Source: Costus lasius (taxonomy: Eukaryota > Streptophyta > Magnoliopsida > Zingiberales > Costaceae). From it: a stretch of DNA of 64,000 nucleotides. The stretch lies in the NCBI GenBank assembly GCA_027563935.2, contig CM050449.1, positions 82,243,178 to 82,307,177 on the forward strand. The letters run 5' to 3'. Position numbers and translations under genes: made by a program. The notes below the pieces were generated by a model. It saw only the letters and a list, made by a program, of their open reading frames with translations, did not search any database and was not told the DNA's origin. Below are positions 31,171-43,027 of this stretch, in pieces (the stretch's first letter is position 1; the number at the start of each line of letters is the position of its first letter).

Positions 31171-32893
31171 TGTTGGGGTATGCCCTTAAGGCTAATGTTT
31201 GAGGCCTTGGGATTGTAAAAGTATCATGTAATAAACTCTTATGTTTATAAAAGGCATGGTTATTATTCAGGTTGTTACCTTGTCTGCTGTAATAAGTGTA
31301 CTTCTGAATAATGTCTCAAAGCTGTTCAGCTAGGCTGACAGGCTATAAGTCCTTAGTCGAAATATCTTGGTGAACATGAGACAGCCTTGATATGGTTAAG
31401 ACTAATATGTGTTCTAATCTTATAGGATGCTTCGAGCATGGAATAAGATGTAGACTCATGGGTACATTGGATGTACTGGACAGACCCTTTTAGGATATTC
31501 AATTGTTTGTCACAATGTGAATAATCCTTGATAGCAGCAAGTGGCACATTTCCTTTGACTTGAGATCACTTGTGTTTCTAAATGATGATTGTCATTGTTT
31601 TGAGGTAGTTCAATATCATTTGAAACATAATGATTATAGACTATCTTGGATGGTGAGCTTGAGTCAGGTTAGGGCACTAGTGATAGATAAAGGATTGCCG
31701 TCTCCTTGTTTAAGGAGTGTGATGTTCTAAAGGGGCCCCCTTATATGAGATGATTGAGAAAGTGTATGGCCATACCCAGATGACTATGTTCATCTGATCT
31801 AATCATGCTCATCGTATTGGAGTTACAGGCTTGACATACTTGTCCAATAAGAACATCCAGTGGCAAAGGAAACATGCATGCCTTGTGAGTTTGATTCACA
31901 CTTGTGCCATGGTTTGGGTGTAGTCTTGGAAGACTATTTCCTTTATATCGGGAGACAGTGATGTGTTGCTAGATACCCCTCACTGATCGTGATAACGTAA
32001 GTTATCGTTACCGACATTTAAAGGAAACCCTCAGGGTCGCACAAATTGATGATATGGCTTTCTTGAGTCAGATCGTGTGGACTGAATTGTTTTGGTTCAG
32101 TTTAAAGGAGTTTAAACTCTGATTGTAAGTGAGATCTAGCCTGATCATGTTTGATTGATTAGGGCTTGAGATCGGTAAGCTTCGATCGAGAGTAGTGATG
32201 CTAGATCGGTGAGATCAAAGGCATCAAGGGATGTACGGTTAGATCTCGAACCTTCATGGTTCAGATGAGATTTAGACCATTGCTTGGCTTGGTTCAATTT
32301 AGTCTTTAAACCGAATTCAATTGGACCGAATTCAATTGAACCGGTTCACATATGTGAACGCATGGTTCAATCGAATTGGCGTTTTGTTTTGGTTCATTAG
32401 ACATGAACGTTTGAAGTGATGACTTACCATTTTGGGAATGGAGGTTTCGGAAATGGTTCTTCAACGCCTCACTTGGATGAAAAAAAAAACGCTTGTCTCT
32501 TCTCAACGATTGCTGCTTGCTTTCGGTGTGGTGAGTTTGGACGAGGACAAGGAAGAGTTCATCCACGCCAAGTTCATCCTTCATCTCCTTCACGCGACAA
32601 GTGCACTTGAAGTCCTTGCTAGCACAAGGAGCAACAAGAAGAAAGGCCACTTCTCATCTTGTGTGCGCATCTTGTGGAGGAGACCCCTATTCGATCTCTT
32701 CTTCCAAGCCGACCTCCAACTCTATGGCTATGGTATAGATCTAAACTCATTCAAGTTGATCATATGCTCATGCTAAGATCGTTGAAAACACATGCTTCCG
32801 CTTGCAATTTTATGCGCCACCCCTTAGTGTTTTCGCCCCCCTCTTGAAAGGGATTGCATCAGGTTTGCGCTCCCCCTTGAAGGGGACCCTACA
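31171..32893 (+). mobile_element. Solo copia LTR j, 1723 bp, inserted in gypsy element i
   Basis: Starts TGTTGGGGTATGCCCTTAAGGC and ends ...GGGACCCTACA with CAAGG duplicates on both sides. Most of it aligns with the LTR of g read on the minus strand (for example 'gaggccttgggattgtaaaag' and 'gtcggtaacgataacttacg' reversed), but it lacks about the last 37 bp of that LTR. Having one LTR with intact target duplicates is the product expected from recombination between the LTRs of a full element. Confidence 0.8.
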
Positions 32894-32898
32894 CAAGG
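32894..32898. repeat. Right target duplicate (CAAGG) of solo LTR j
   Basis: Matches 31166-31170; the gypsy frame resumes here. Confidence 0.8.
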
Positions 32899-34268
32899 CA
32901 CCTATGGGTCACAGGAACACTAGTTTGGTTAACCCAGGAAATGTTGTAAGGGCTAGGTCGGGGCTCCATTTTAAGACTCAGTTTAGTGGCAGCTATGTGG
33001 GAGACAACATTGAGACTGCTTCCTCCATCAATTACCACCTTGCACATGTGGCCATGGCATTTGGTGTAAGTGTGGAAGATGCTGGTCCGACGCCAGTCCT
33101 CAGTGGGGGTAGGTTTAACAAGGGTACATCTAACTACCCCTAATGTGTTGAAGATGTCATCACTGCTATCATAGTCATTGACTTCAATCTCTTGGTCAGG
33201 GTCTCCCTCAAGGGTGGGTTCAGGGTCTAGGTCTCCCTCAATTAGGACCATAACCCTCTTTGTGTAATCCTTAGCAAGGTGTCCCCTTTGCCTACAGTTG
33301 TAACAAGTGATGGTGGAGGTGTCTATAGGTTGAACAGGTTTAGGCTTAGCGGGGGTTGAGCTAGAAGGTTGGTGCATAGGAGCAGGCCTATAGATAGGTC
33401 GGGAAGGGAGGGTCTCCTTCCTATTCTTAAGTTCTTGCTCTACCTCTATGGCCCTTTGATAAGCTATCTCTACGGTATCTAATTGAAAATAGGTCAAAGC
33501 TCTCTTAATGTCGGGTCTAAGGCCATTCTTGAACCTACTGAGAGTTATACCTGGATCTTCAATGACCTCACACCTAATGAGAAGTTCTTCTAGCTTGGTT
33601 TGATAGGCTTCTACAGTAGAGGATCCTTGAGTATGGCTACCAAGCTCATCCTTAAGTTTTTGCATGAAGCCGGGAGGGACATATTTTTGCCTAAGTAGGA
33701 GTTTCATTTCATCCCAGGATTCAATGGGTGGCTTGCCATCCCTTTCTATGGTTCTCTCCACATGAGTCCAGTAGATTCTAGCGGGTCCCTCTAGTAAACA
33801 CTTGGTGAACCTAACCTTACTCTCATTGTGCATAAGACTATAGTCAAAGTATTGATCTAACTTGGTAGACCAATCTAGGAATTCCTTAGTGTTAAGTGAT
33901 CCACTAAAGGTAGGGGGGTTGATCTTGATGGCACGTTGCACATCATGGTCCCTAGGTCTATAGTAGAGTGGTTGTTGGGCATGAGGCCCTTCCCACTCGG
34001 CTTGAGCATGAGTGGCTCTAGGGGTTTGAGAGTGTGGTCCTAGGTCATTTGGTTCCCTTGTGTGGGATCCACTATTAGGCCTACTAGTGTTTGGAGGATC
34101 CATTTTGGAGTTAGACTCTAGGGTGTTAAGCCTATTGTCTATGACACATATGGTGTGTTGAAGGCTTGCTAGAGTGTCTTTAATGGAAGCCATATCAATT
34201 GAAAGGGCACTAACCTCATGGTCAAGAGCTTGATTAAGACCATAGGGAGCACCGGATCTAGTAGCCAT
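32894..34268 (-). pseudogene. gag: Gypsy gag and protease start, element i (interrupted by solo LTR)
   Basis: About 456 codons from ATG 34268 (MATRSGAPYG). A predicted helical N-terminus (residues 15-50) is followed by the retrotransposon gag core at about 117-285 (INPPTFSG...FLDWSTKLDQYFDY, GPARIYWTHV, EAYQTKLEELLIRCEV, RFKNGLRPDIK). The zinc knuckle at 322-335 reads CYNCRQRGHLAKDY, with the usual last Cys replaced by Tyr. A protease active site follows at 411-420 (VVIDGGSSLN). The frame then runs into the solo LTR at 32893. Gag packages the RNA and protease matures the polyprotein in the intact family. The knuckle change and the insertion indicate a dead copy. Confidence 0.8.
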
Positions 34269-34410
34269 TTTGAAAACAACTTTAATTTTTGAAATTAAGT
34301 CCTAAGGTGGTAAAATATAATAGTCAAATTCTTTCAAACACATAGGTCCAAAAATCGTCCTAGTAGTAGAAAATTAAGATTTTGGTCTTGTAAAATTCTA
34401 CTCTAAGAGC

Positions 34411-34426
34411 CTAAGTTTTGATACCA
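34411..34426 (-). other. Primer binding site (initiator tRNA-Met type), element i
   Basis: On the minus strand TGGTATCAAAACTTAG, 3 bp after the LTR end ...ACCCCATCA. It keeps the TGGTATCA core. Confidence 0.65.
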
Positions 34427-34429
34427 AGA

Positions 34430-36120
34430 TGATGGGGTAACCAAGTATGCAAGCATTCAAACAACGCGCTTTGAAAATATTTTGCTATTTAACTATAGAT
34501 TAATGAAACCCTTTATGCTAACGAAGTTGAAAATAGTTTGTTTTGTAGTTTTTTGTTAAAAACCGAGACTAGTAAAGATAATAAGCTGAACTTAAGCCCT
34601 AGCATGCGGTTCTATATCAAGTGATGAAGCTGAAATACATCCTATCATGCAAGTCTACAAGCAAGAAATAAATCTATGCTAAGGGAGGAACTCACCTTGC
34701 GCCCCTTGAGAATAGAAGGGACGTCCATCCCATTCTTCACCGGTTCAATGGTTGAATCACACGAAGTAGGGCCCTATGAGCTTACATCCACAACATTGCA
34801 GCACCCCACACATGCATGGGTGAGTTTAGAAAGAATATTAAGAAGCCAAAATACAAGCAAACCAACGGGGAGACTAGCTCTCCAAGTTCCCTTGCTAACA
34901 GCCTATGGGACTAACTAATTAGAGGGGGAAGGAGGGCTTCAGTTGGGCTGTTCCATGCTCCATGCGTGACCTGCAAAACCATGCCGTGAGTGTAGGAAAT
35001 GCTCAGCTACAAAGAAGACCACACAAGGCAAGAGGGAGAAGACTTAGCTAGCAAGAGGATGCTCATGATGGAAGTTGGCCTATGCAAGCTTAGGTCCTTG
35101 CATCTTGCGCAAGTTGTGGATTGCTCCTTCTCAAGGCTGTTGAACTCTTGATGTGAAGAGACTAAGGGAGCTTCCACTCTCAGCTAGAGAAGAAGTGGCA
35201 GGTTGGGAAGCTCTCGGCAGCAAGGTGGAAGAAGAGAGGGAGCTCTCGGCTGGGTTTGGAAGAAAGGAGAGTTGAGGTGACACACACCACTAGAAGACAC
35301 ACTTCTTGATTTCTTTCGAAAATATTCAACTCTAACCTTCATCAAGAGTGTTTACAAGGTTATAATGAGCAGCCAAAGGGAGAGACAAACCCTTGGCTCA
35401 TACACAAGTCAAACAAGCAAAAAGAAATTCTGCACATTGAGCTGGCGCATTGATGGGGCTGAGCCTTTCTCCATTTGTTGGCTGGCATCCTTGTACTTCT
35501 TTTGGAGTCTTCCTCCAAAGGGTAATGGCAAATCCTGAGCTGCTGATGGGGCTGATCTCCTGGTGGCTTCGGTTGAAGATAGTGGTAGGAACTTCTAGAA
35601 TTAGAGGGGCAACATCCTGCGGTTGTAGTGGTAGAGTGCTGGCTGCTCCTTGCATTGATGGGCTGGTACAATTATCTTCATGAGGGCTGCTGGAAAAGCT
35701 GAGGATAGCTGGCATTGTCTCCCTTTACTCCAAAGGGAAAGAGGCGGTTGGAGAGTGAAGATAAATCCCACATGGATGCCAACTAGGATGGTGAGATTTG
35801 GTGTAGTTGTTGTGATGCTCCATAAGGTGGGTGGGCTGATTCTTCCACAAGATGGGCTGATGGGCTCTTGATGCCACTTTGAGTTGTGTTGACCTGATTT
35901 GACTTGTGTTCCCATACATAAGTGGCGGAACCTACAAATGTAACTACATGGTGTAATTTGAGGGTGGATCTAACCTACCACATGATGCACCCTAATCTAA
36001 GACAAAATAAGCAAAATGAGGTTCTAAGGAAACTTTATCTAGGGGCTAGGGTAGCCAAACCTAGAGGGCTTCTTTCGAACCCGACCGGACCTCCGAAGGT
36101 CCTGTCTTGGTCCCACTTCA
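34430..36120 (-). repeat. 5' LTR of gypsy element i, 1691 bp
   Basis: Minus strand: starts TGAAGTGGGACC at 36120, immediately next to copia h sequence at 36121, and ends ...TTACCCCATCA at 34430 before the primer site. Only one LTR is in the window, so the boundaries rest on the TG/CA ends, the primer site and the sharp junction with h. Overlapping short frames in it (34676-36158) are not supported as genes. Confidence 0.65.
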
Positions 36121-37020
36121 GACATACAAGACCAGAAAAGTCACCAAACTCCCACTGAATTTTCTGTACACACAAGCGTCGTCTTCACTTTTGATAAAGC
36201 CATAATCTCTTACAGCTTCATCAAACTGAAGATTCCAACTTCGAGATGCTTGCTTTAATCCATAAATGGATTTCTTTAGCCTGTAGACTTTACTGGCATC
36301 TACAGGATGGATGAAGCCAACAGGTTGTGTCATATACACATCCTCAGTCAGCTTCCCGTTAAGGAATGCTCTCTTCACATCTATCTGTCATATCTCATAA
36401 TCATGATATGCATCTATAGCAAGCAGAATCCGAATGGATTTAATCATGGCAACCGGCGAAAAGGTTTCATCATAGTCCACCCCGTGGACTTGTTTGAATC
36501 CTTTAGCCACTAGTCTACCTTTATAGGTAACTATGTTGCCATCCATGTCTGTCTTCCTCTTGAACACCCATTTACACCCTATGAGTTTTACCTCATCAGG
36601 TAGCTCAACCAAATCCCGGACTTAATTAGCTGACATGGAATCCATCTCGGATCGCATGGCCTCAAGCCATCTCTCATAGTTCGATCCACTGACCGCCTCA
36701 TCATAAGTCCTGAGTTCATCCTCAATGATGAAGATCCCATCGTGTTGGGTTAGCAGCAACCCATACCTCTTAGGCGCACGACGAATCCTCCCAGACCTAT
36801 GTGGGGCCTGTGTCTGAGCCTCAGGTTGCCTAGCAACAAGTGCAGGTGGCTCAGGTTCCATCTTTTTGTCTTGTGGTTGCACGTAGACCTCGTCCAAGTC
36901 AAACTTGCTCCCACTCACTTCTTTCATGAAAAATTCTTTCTCTAGAAAGACAGCACCCCGAGCAACAAAGACCTTGTTCTCGGTTGGGACATAGAAGTAG
37001 TATCCTTTAGTTTCCTTAGG
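36121..37020 (-). pseudogene. pol: Copia h: end of integrase region to reverse transcriptase, broken
   Basis: Three minus-strand pieces of one former frame: 36622-36927 (KFDLDEVYVQPQDKK, RSGRIRRAPKRYG, RWLEAMRSEMDSMSAN), 36388-36612 (VKLIGCKWVFKRKTDMDG, GRLVAKGFKQVHGVDYDETFSPVAM) and 36121-36378 (KRAFLNGKLTEDVYMTQPVGF, SIYGLKQASRSWN, ending just before the YVDD motif). They are closely similar to f at 60300-61200. The frame is broken by point stops and small indels. It is cut on one side by gypsy element i and on the other by element c at about 37020. Confidence 0.8.
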
Positions 37021-37739
37021 ATAACTTGGAACCCTAGAATTGCATGTTGAGATCCCTTCCTTAGGTTAGATCCAATTTGATCTGTTCTAGTAGATTTATT
37101 GCCATGTTTGATAATATCAATTTAAGATTTAATTAATGTTATAAACGTTGATAGTTATTGCGTGAAAGTGAGTAACGATCCGTTGGAAAGCCTTAAGTAG
37201 AACTTGTGTTGAATCTTGGATGCACGAAAGTGATCCTTGAGATTCCACTTGAGACTATCAATCAAATTATAATTTGGATGCACAAAAGTGATCATTGAGT
37301 TCTTTGATTGATGATTTACTTATCTACAACATTGAAAATAGATCTTGCACGAAAGTGAAGATCGGTTATCTGTATGATTGTCTGCATGAAAGTGAGACAA
37401 TAATACCTTTATCAAGTAAATTATGTTTTTATCATAACAAAATTTGATTGATGGACCTTTTATTTATATCTTATCATTGAAATCAAGGTGGATGAAACCC
37501 TAGTCCTATGTTTATCTCTCTGATTATTTTCCCGTGTGTTTATCAATTATTTACTTTCCTCATATTCGGTTTACTTAGCTAGCGAGAAAACAATTATTTG
37601 GTAATTAACAATATGGTCTCTGTGGTTCGATATTTTTATTACTTCGATAATTCTGTGCACTTGCGGAATCCTATCAAGTTTTTGGCGCCGTTGCCGGGGA
37701 TTAGTCCTAGGTACACGCCAAACAACTTTGGGCTTATCA
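37021..37739 (+). repeat. Truncated 5' LTR of element c
   Basis: From AACTTGGAACCCTAGAATTGC it matches the 3' LTR from about 42313. It includes the GCACGAAAGTGA motif series and an internal primer-like site at 37683. It ends ...GGGCTTATCA, the same end as the 3' LTR at 43027. Confidence 0.7.
37683..37701 (+). other. Primer-site copy inside the LTR end of element c
   Basis: TGGCGCCGTTGCCGGGGAT, a full-length Asp primer match lying 63 bp before the second copy. The 3' LTR carries the same sequence at about 42970, so it is part of the LTR. Confidence 0.65.
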
Positions 37740-37745
37740 AGTTTT

Positions 37746-37765
37746 TGGCGCTGTTGCCGGGGACC
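37746..37765 (+). other. Primer binding site (tRNA-Asp), element c
   Basis: TGGCGCTGTTGCCGGGGACC, one change from consensus, 6 bp after the LTR end at 37739. Confidence 0.7.
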
Positions 37766-38011
37766 TTAGTTTTGTTAATATCAAAATAGTTGTTAGTATT
37801 GCTAGACTAAGTTTTATTTGTTTTAGATTTAACTTTATTTTTTTTGTTTTTGCAGGTTTTGGATTTTCACAAGTTGTGACAGAGCTTGTATTTCTGAAAT
37901 TTGTGAATTTGCTTGTGTCTTAGATTTTCTATTTTTTTCCTATATTCTGGAAAAAAGAAAACAATTTGATTGATTGGTATTGGATTATCTTTCTAACCTT
38001 GATAGATAAAT

Positions 38012-39333
38012 ATGTCTTTTCATCACAATTCATGGGCATCTCAAAGAAGTAAGGTATACATGCCTCAAGGTGAGCATAAAGATTATTCACAGATGACTCT
38101 TGGAGAAATATGGAATTTACGCAATATTCCTCTTATTTATTGCAATATTTGTAAATCTTCTGATCATTATACTTGTGATTGCAAATTTAACATGCCTCAA
38201 AATTCTAATTCTTCATGTTATCAAGATGATTCATGGTGCACTACTGAAGATGAGATAGATTATTTGGTTCATAAATTAAACACTTCTAATAAGCACCCTG
38301 TTATGAAATCTTGTTCTTCTGATAGTTGTGTTATTTGTGGATATCCTGATCATTGTTCCTCTGATTGCCCATTTTTAAATCCCAATTTATCATGGCAAGA
38401 AAGAGATCAATTGTATTCTAGATGGGAAAACCGAACTTCTTTATATGATGATTGCTCTGATAATGTTTTTGAACCACAATTTGAATTTGATACTGAGAAA
38501 CTTGAACTGGAAAAATCCCCCTGTGATTATGATTGTTTTGAGATTGAGCCTTATGTGAACTTTAATGAATCTCACTCTGTTGTTGATATTTTTGATATTG
38601 ATTTATCTGATAGTCTATTTGAGGAAAAGATTGAGAAAATTGAAATTGAAAAACCTTCTTTTGATGATAATTCTGATTTTGATAATATCTTGTTTATAGT
38701 TAAATCTGATGAGCATGATGAAGGTTCAAAAATTATAGACATTGATGAGCCCCACTGTGATTTTGGTATATTGATGAAATTTATGATAAAACTCCTAAGG
38801 TTAACTCTGATTCTATTGTAAACATTGATAAATCTTATTTCTCATATGATTCTGATTTTGACTCTTCTGATGACAAATTATTTGATGATGTGCATGAGGA
38901 ACTTGATAAAAATTTGAATGTTGCAAAAATTGATGTATCTCACCATGTTGATGTTTTGCCCATATCTATTGTTCACTCTTCTAATCTATTTGAAAAATCA
39001 TGCTTTATTGAGGAATCCAATGAAAGACATAAAAATTATTTTGATGATCCAATACTTGATTCTTTTGATCAAAGTCCTTTTCTTATTGCTATTGAAAATA
39101 TTAATCTGAAGAAAGGACTCATGATTTTGCTTTTTCACAAACATAGGAAGATAATAAAGATTACCATGAGAGAATTTGAAATTTTTAATTTCTGCATACT
39201 TGAGAAAGCCATAGTGATCATGATTTATATGAATTTCTGGATTTTTGGATTAGTGGCCAAACTTTTAGGACAAAGGAAATGCAGAAAATTGTTTGCTTTT
39301 TATTTTGGTACTGATTCACCTGCTTCACCATGA
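38012..39333 (+). pseudogene. Acidic zinc-knuckle protein gene of element c (one frameshift)
   Basis: The frame from ATG 38012 (MSFHHNSWASQ) has two CX2CX4HX4C knuckles, CNICKSSDHYTCDC and CVICGYPDHCSSDC, and an Asp/Glu/Ser-rich middle with EIEPYVNFNESH and EKIEKIEIEKPSFDDN phrases shared with b. The frame is lost near 38770. The remainder is open in another frame to TGA 39331 and ends with a hydrophobic run (AIVIMIYMNFWIFGLVAKLL), the basic GQRKCRK and YFGTDSPASP. No TAG is present at the place where b has one. The C-terminal 50 residues are the best conserved part between the three copies, with the N-terminal 60. Function unknown; nucleic-acid binding is inferred from the knuckles. Confidence 0.65.
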
Positions 39334-39374
39334 TATTGATTTTTGGTCAAGCTATGGACCTAAAATTAGCGCTT

Positions 39375-39392
39375 CTTGGGAGGCAACCCAAG
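39375..39392 (+). other. Conserved post-stop hairpin, element c copy
   Basis: CTTGGG-AGGCAA-CCCAAG, 41 bp after the stop codon, identical in a and b. Confidence 0.65.
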
Positions 39393-41620
39393 CACTTTTG
39401 CTTAGTTTTGCTTTTATTTTAGTTAATTTTTAGGATTAATTTTTCTTTTTGTTTTGCTCGGAGAATAAAATTTTTTGCAAAATATGGCACTGCCATAATA
39501 TTCTTTACGGTACCGTATTTTTCATCCGATTTTCACCTGAGAGTTCTTTGTAAATTACGGCACTACCGTAAGGCCTTTCACGGTACCGTATTTTAAAGCT
39601 GCCCTCTACTTATTGAGTTGGTGTTTTCTAGCTGCGATTTTAAAAAACTAAGTTGGGAAAAATTTTTATCTCTTCCACCATCACAAAGTACTCATCTTTG
39701 TTTATCATCTGGATATATTTTGTGAATTTTATAGTCCATGGATCATTCTAGGACACATAGAAACTTTTTGAATCTGATTAACTTTTGTGCAGTTTTTCAT
39801 CTGAATAGCCTTCTTTCTATTGATGCCCTAAATTTCTGATAGATTTTGATCCTTTGATTTTCACACATCTGAAAAGAATATCTCTTATTCTATTAGGTCG
39901 TTCTATCCATTTTCTATTTGGATCATTAAATTTTATTCTAGGGTATGGCTACTTTTCATAAAAAATTTCAAAAACTACACTGTTTGCTTACAACTTGTTA
40001 TTGGTTATTTTGCATCCAGGTTCAGAAAATCTTCAAGAGCAACTGTCTTTCACCTCTAGCCACCACTGCATCTACCTCTGACATCATTGTATCCAGCTGT
40101 CGACACTGGATCATACCCTATGCAGACTCTTACTTCTTCTACTGCCTCTTATTCTATTTATTTTATTTATTTATGCAGTAGAATATTTATTAGTGACTGA
40201 TTTTTTATTTTTCCAGTGCTATCTCTCACACCCACCGACCGACAATCTCACCTCCAGGACTGTGATCTCTAGCAGGCCACTAGAGATTACTCACTTTACT
40301 ATCGGCAAGAGCACATCATTGCTAGCATCTTTTCAGCTAGCATCTATTCCACCTCTGCTTCTTAGCTTTTTCCACCAACACTCTTCAGACCTCCAGCGAC
40401 ATCTCTGATCCTCTCTTGAGATTATTTTCTTATCATTATTATTTTTTGAGACTGTTTTTGATCTGAGCCTTATGTACCTTAAATTTTGTTGAAAAATTTC
40501 AAAAAGCATATCTTTGGACCCAGTTGCATTGGCCTGACAATGATTGAGCATGATCTATATAGTTTTGTGAGCATCACTTGCACTCTCTTATTAATGACTA
40601 TTTCTTATAGTGCATCTTTGACTTTATCATATTTATACTACTTATTGGTTTTCTCTTGAAAAATGATTTTATGGATATATGGAACTCATTGTTTTGATGA
40701 TGATATTATTCAAATTTGTTGTTAAAATTGATGAAAGCATATGATCCACTTTCTACTATATGATGGCATGATTTATTGATAAAATTTCTATTGATAAAAT
40801 GTCTTCCTTGATGATGTGAGTATTTATACTTGTGATTAGAGAAAAACCCTATCATGTTAGATTTATTTCTTCAGTGCATATCTATCTTTTGAAATTTGAC
40901 ATTGGTTGATGCATGAAACTTTGGGTAGATGTGTTATTTGAGGAATAAGATCTAAAAGTGAAACTACTCCTTTGAATAAAATGAGCATATGAGTATAATT
41001 TTTAATTGATGTCAATTGATTAACCTAGTTGATGTTTAGTCTATTTTACTATTTGTTGGGAAGGAAGAATCCAAGATTCACAAAAATAGTGAGAGACTCC
41101 CCTACTTGGCACTGTGTAAAATTGACAGTGGTACCTAAGAGATGGGTTGAAGTCTATAAAAAAAAAGAGAGAGAGAAAATAATAATAAGACTCCTCTACT
41201 TGGCACTGTGTAAAATTGACAGTGGTACTGAAGAAAAGAGTTGAAGTCAAAAATAAAAGTATGTATCTATGTGGGTACATGCCATCCTTGCAAAGATAAC
41301 AAAAGACACAAAAAATTTTTATGTGTGGAAAAAGATCTTGGAGACTTAATTCCTATAAACAAAGGTATGATAGATATAAACTGAAATCATGAGACTGAGA
41401 TTTTTTTTATACAAGTTGTAAAGTTTTATTTGATTGAATTGTGGATCTAGAGGGTTGAGTTCTAAGGATGATATGTTTATTTGAAGTTTTGTAAATCAAT
41501 TGGTGGAATTTTTCATTGATAGGTTGTATTTTAGAAATTTATTGAGCATGAAAAGGTTATTCTTTTAATCAAGTTTTGATTTTTACTTGAGGACAAGCAA
41601 AGTTTGATCCTTATGTATTT
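39393..41620 (+). other. Non-coding 3' internal region of element c
   Basis: Aligns with b 11840-13537 and the reverse complement of a 1-2357. A pocket of ACGG/CCGT palindromes lies at 39482-39595, absent from b at this place but present in a (2084-2270). Near 41086 and 41190 there are two copies of 'actcccctacttggcactgtgtaaaattgacag'-type text, about 103 bp apart, mirrored in a at 60-190. No gene is supported. Confidence 0.6.
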
Positions 41621-43027
41621 TGATGACACCAAAATATATAGTATATTTTGCATCATTTTAGATATCTTTTCTTGCTAAAATTGAGGATCTTTTACTTGTT
41701 TTCATGCTAAATTCATCGAATATTGCAAAGTCTACTTCTGTTTTGGTTTTTCATGATTTTCTGGTAAAAAGGTACTATTTTAAGGAGTTTTCAAGCAAAA
41801 TCAAACACATAGAAGAGTTCTCATCATCAAGAGGAGATCACCCAAGAAATTTCACGTAAAACGGAGCAAGTCCGCAAATTACGGCAGTGCCGTAATCCAT
41901 TTTACGGTACCGTAATTTTGGACAGTACCGTAAAATCCGAGCACTGCCGTATTTTGAGGAGTTTGCAAACAGAAAGATCTTCGGATTTTATGGCACCGAC
42001 CGTAAACAATATTACGATACCATATTTCAGAGCGCTACAGAACAGAAACTTCACCCAATTGTATGACACTACCGTAAGGGATTTCACGGGCCGTATTTTT
42101 CAGTCACTTCCGAACAGAGAGTTCAGTCGATTTTACGGCACCGGCCGTAAACTATATTATGGTACCGTAATGCCAAGATGACATCAGATCAGAAACCTCG
42201 ACCGATTTTACTGTACCGCCGTAAGATCCAATTGTCTTTAATTTTACTTATATCTATGTTATTATCCATGTTTTAGAGTTTTCGCAATGAGACTGAAAGG
42301 TAATTTGCTTGAGAACTTGGAACCCTAGAATTGCATGTTGAGATTCCTTCCTTAGGTTAGATCCAATTTGATTTGTTCTAGTAGATTTATTGCCATGTTT
42401 GATAATATCGATTTAGGATTTAATTAATGTTATAAACGTTGATAGTTATTGCGCGAAAGTGAGTAAAGATCCGTTGGAAAGCCTTAAGTAGAACTTGTGT
42501 TGAGTCTCGGATGCACGAAAGTGATCCTTGAGATTCCACAAGAGACTATCAATCAAATTAGAATTCGGATGCACGAAAGTAATCATTGAGTTCTTTGATT
42601 GATGATTTACTTATCTACAGCATTGAAAATAGATCTTGCACAAAAGTGAAGATCAGTTATCTGCATGATTGTCTGCACAAAAGTGAGACAATACCTTTAT
42701 CAAATAAATTATGTCTTTATCGTAACAAGATTTGATTGACGGACCTTTTATTTATATCTTATCATTGAAATCAAGGTGGATGAAACCCTAGTCTCATGTT
42801 TATCTCTCTGATTATTTTCCCGTGTGTTTATCAATTATTCACATTCATCATATTCGGTTTACTTAGCTAGCGAGAAAATAATTATTTGGTAATTAACAAT
42901 AAGGTCTATGTGGTTCGATATTTTTATTACTTCGATAATTCCGTGCACTTGCGGAATCCTATGAAGTTTTTGGCGCCGTTGCCGGGGATTAGTCCTAGGT
43001 ACATGCCAAACAACTTTCGGCTTATCA
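41621..43027 (+). repeat. 3' LTR of element c, 1407 bp
   Basis: Starts TGATGACACCAAAATATATA, as in LTR a, and ends ...TTCGGCTTATCA at the exact junction with copia h. It holds palindromes at 41876-42225, then skips several hundred bases that LTR b has, and continues with the GCACGAAAGTGA motif series and a complete primer-site copy at about 42970. Confidence 0.7.

Larger units (their letters stand above)
29010..36120 (-). mobile_element. Element i: Ty3/gypsy retrotransposon, 3' part lost
   Basis: On the minus strand: LTR 34430-36120, initiator-Met primer site, gag and protease (32894-34268), a solo copia LTR insertion (31171-32893), reverse transcriptase, RNase H and the start of integrase to 29010. 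The rest of integrase and the 3' LTR are missing. Inserted in the pol of copia element h at 36121. Confidence 0.8.
37021..43027 (+). mobile_element. Element c: non-autonomous Athila-like element inserted in copia h
   Basis: It has a truncated 5' LTR (37021-37739), double primer site, broken zinc-knuckle gene (38012-39333), hairpin, non-coding interior and 3' LTR (41621-43027). The flanking h sequence jumps from a point equivalent to 60299 of f to one equivalent to 59265. So about 1.03 kb of h, together with about 690 bp of the 5' LTR of c, was deleted after insertion. The text 'acttgaggacaagcaaag' just before the 3' LTR is a phrase I associate with Athila-like elements (memory). Confidence 0.75.

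Noticed and set aside
32306..33143. Frames over the end of solo LTR j and gypsy gag
   Set aside because: They cross the LTR/gypsy junction or are antisense to gag, so they are accidental.
34676..36158. Dense overlapping frames on both strands, up to 105 codons
   Set aside because: They overlap each other inside the LTR of gypsy element i and show no protein family signal.
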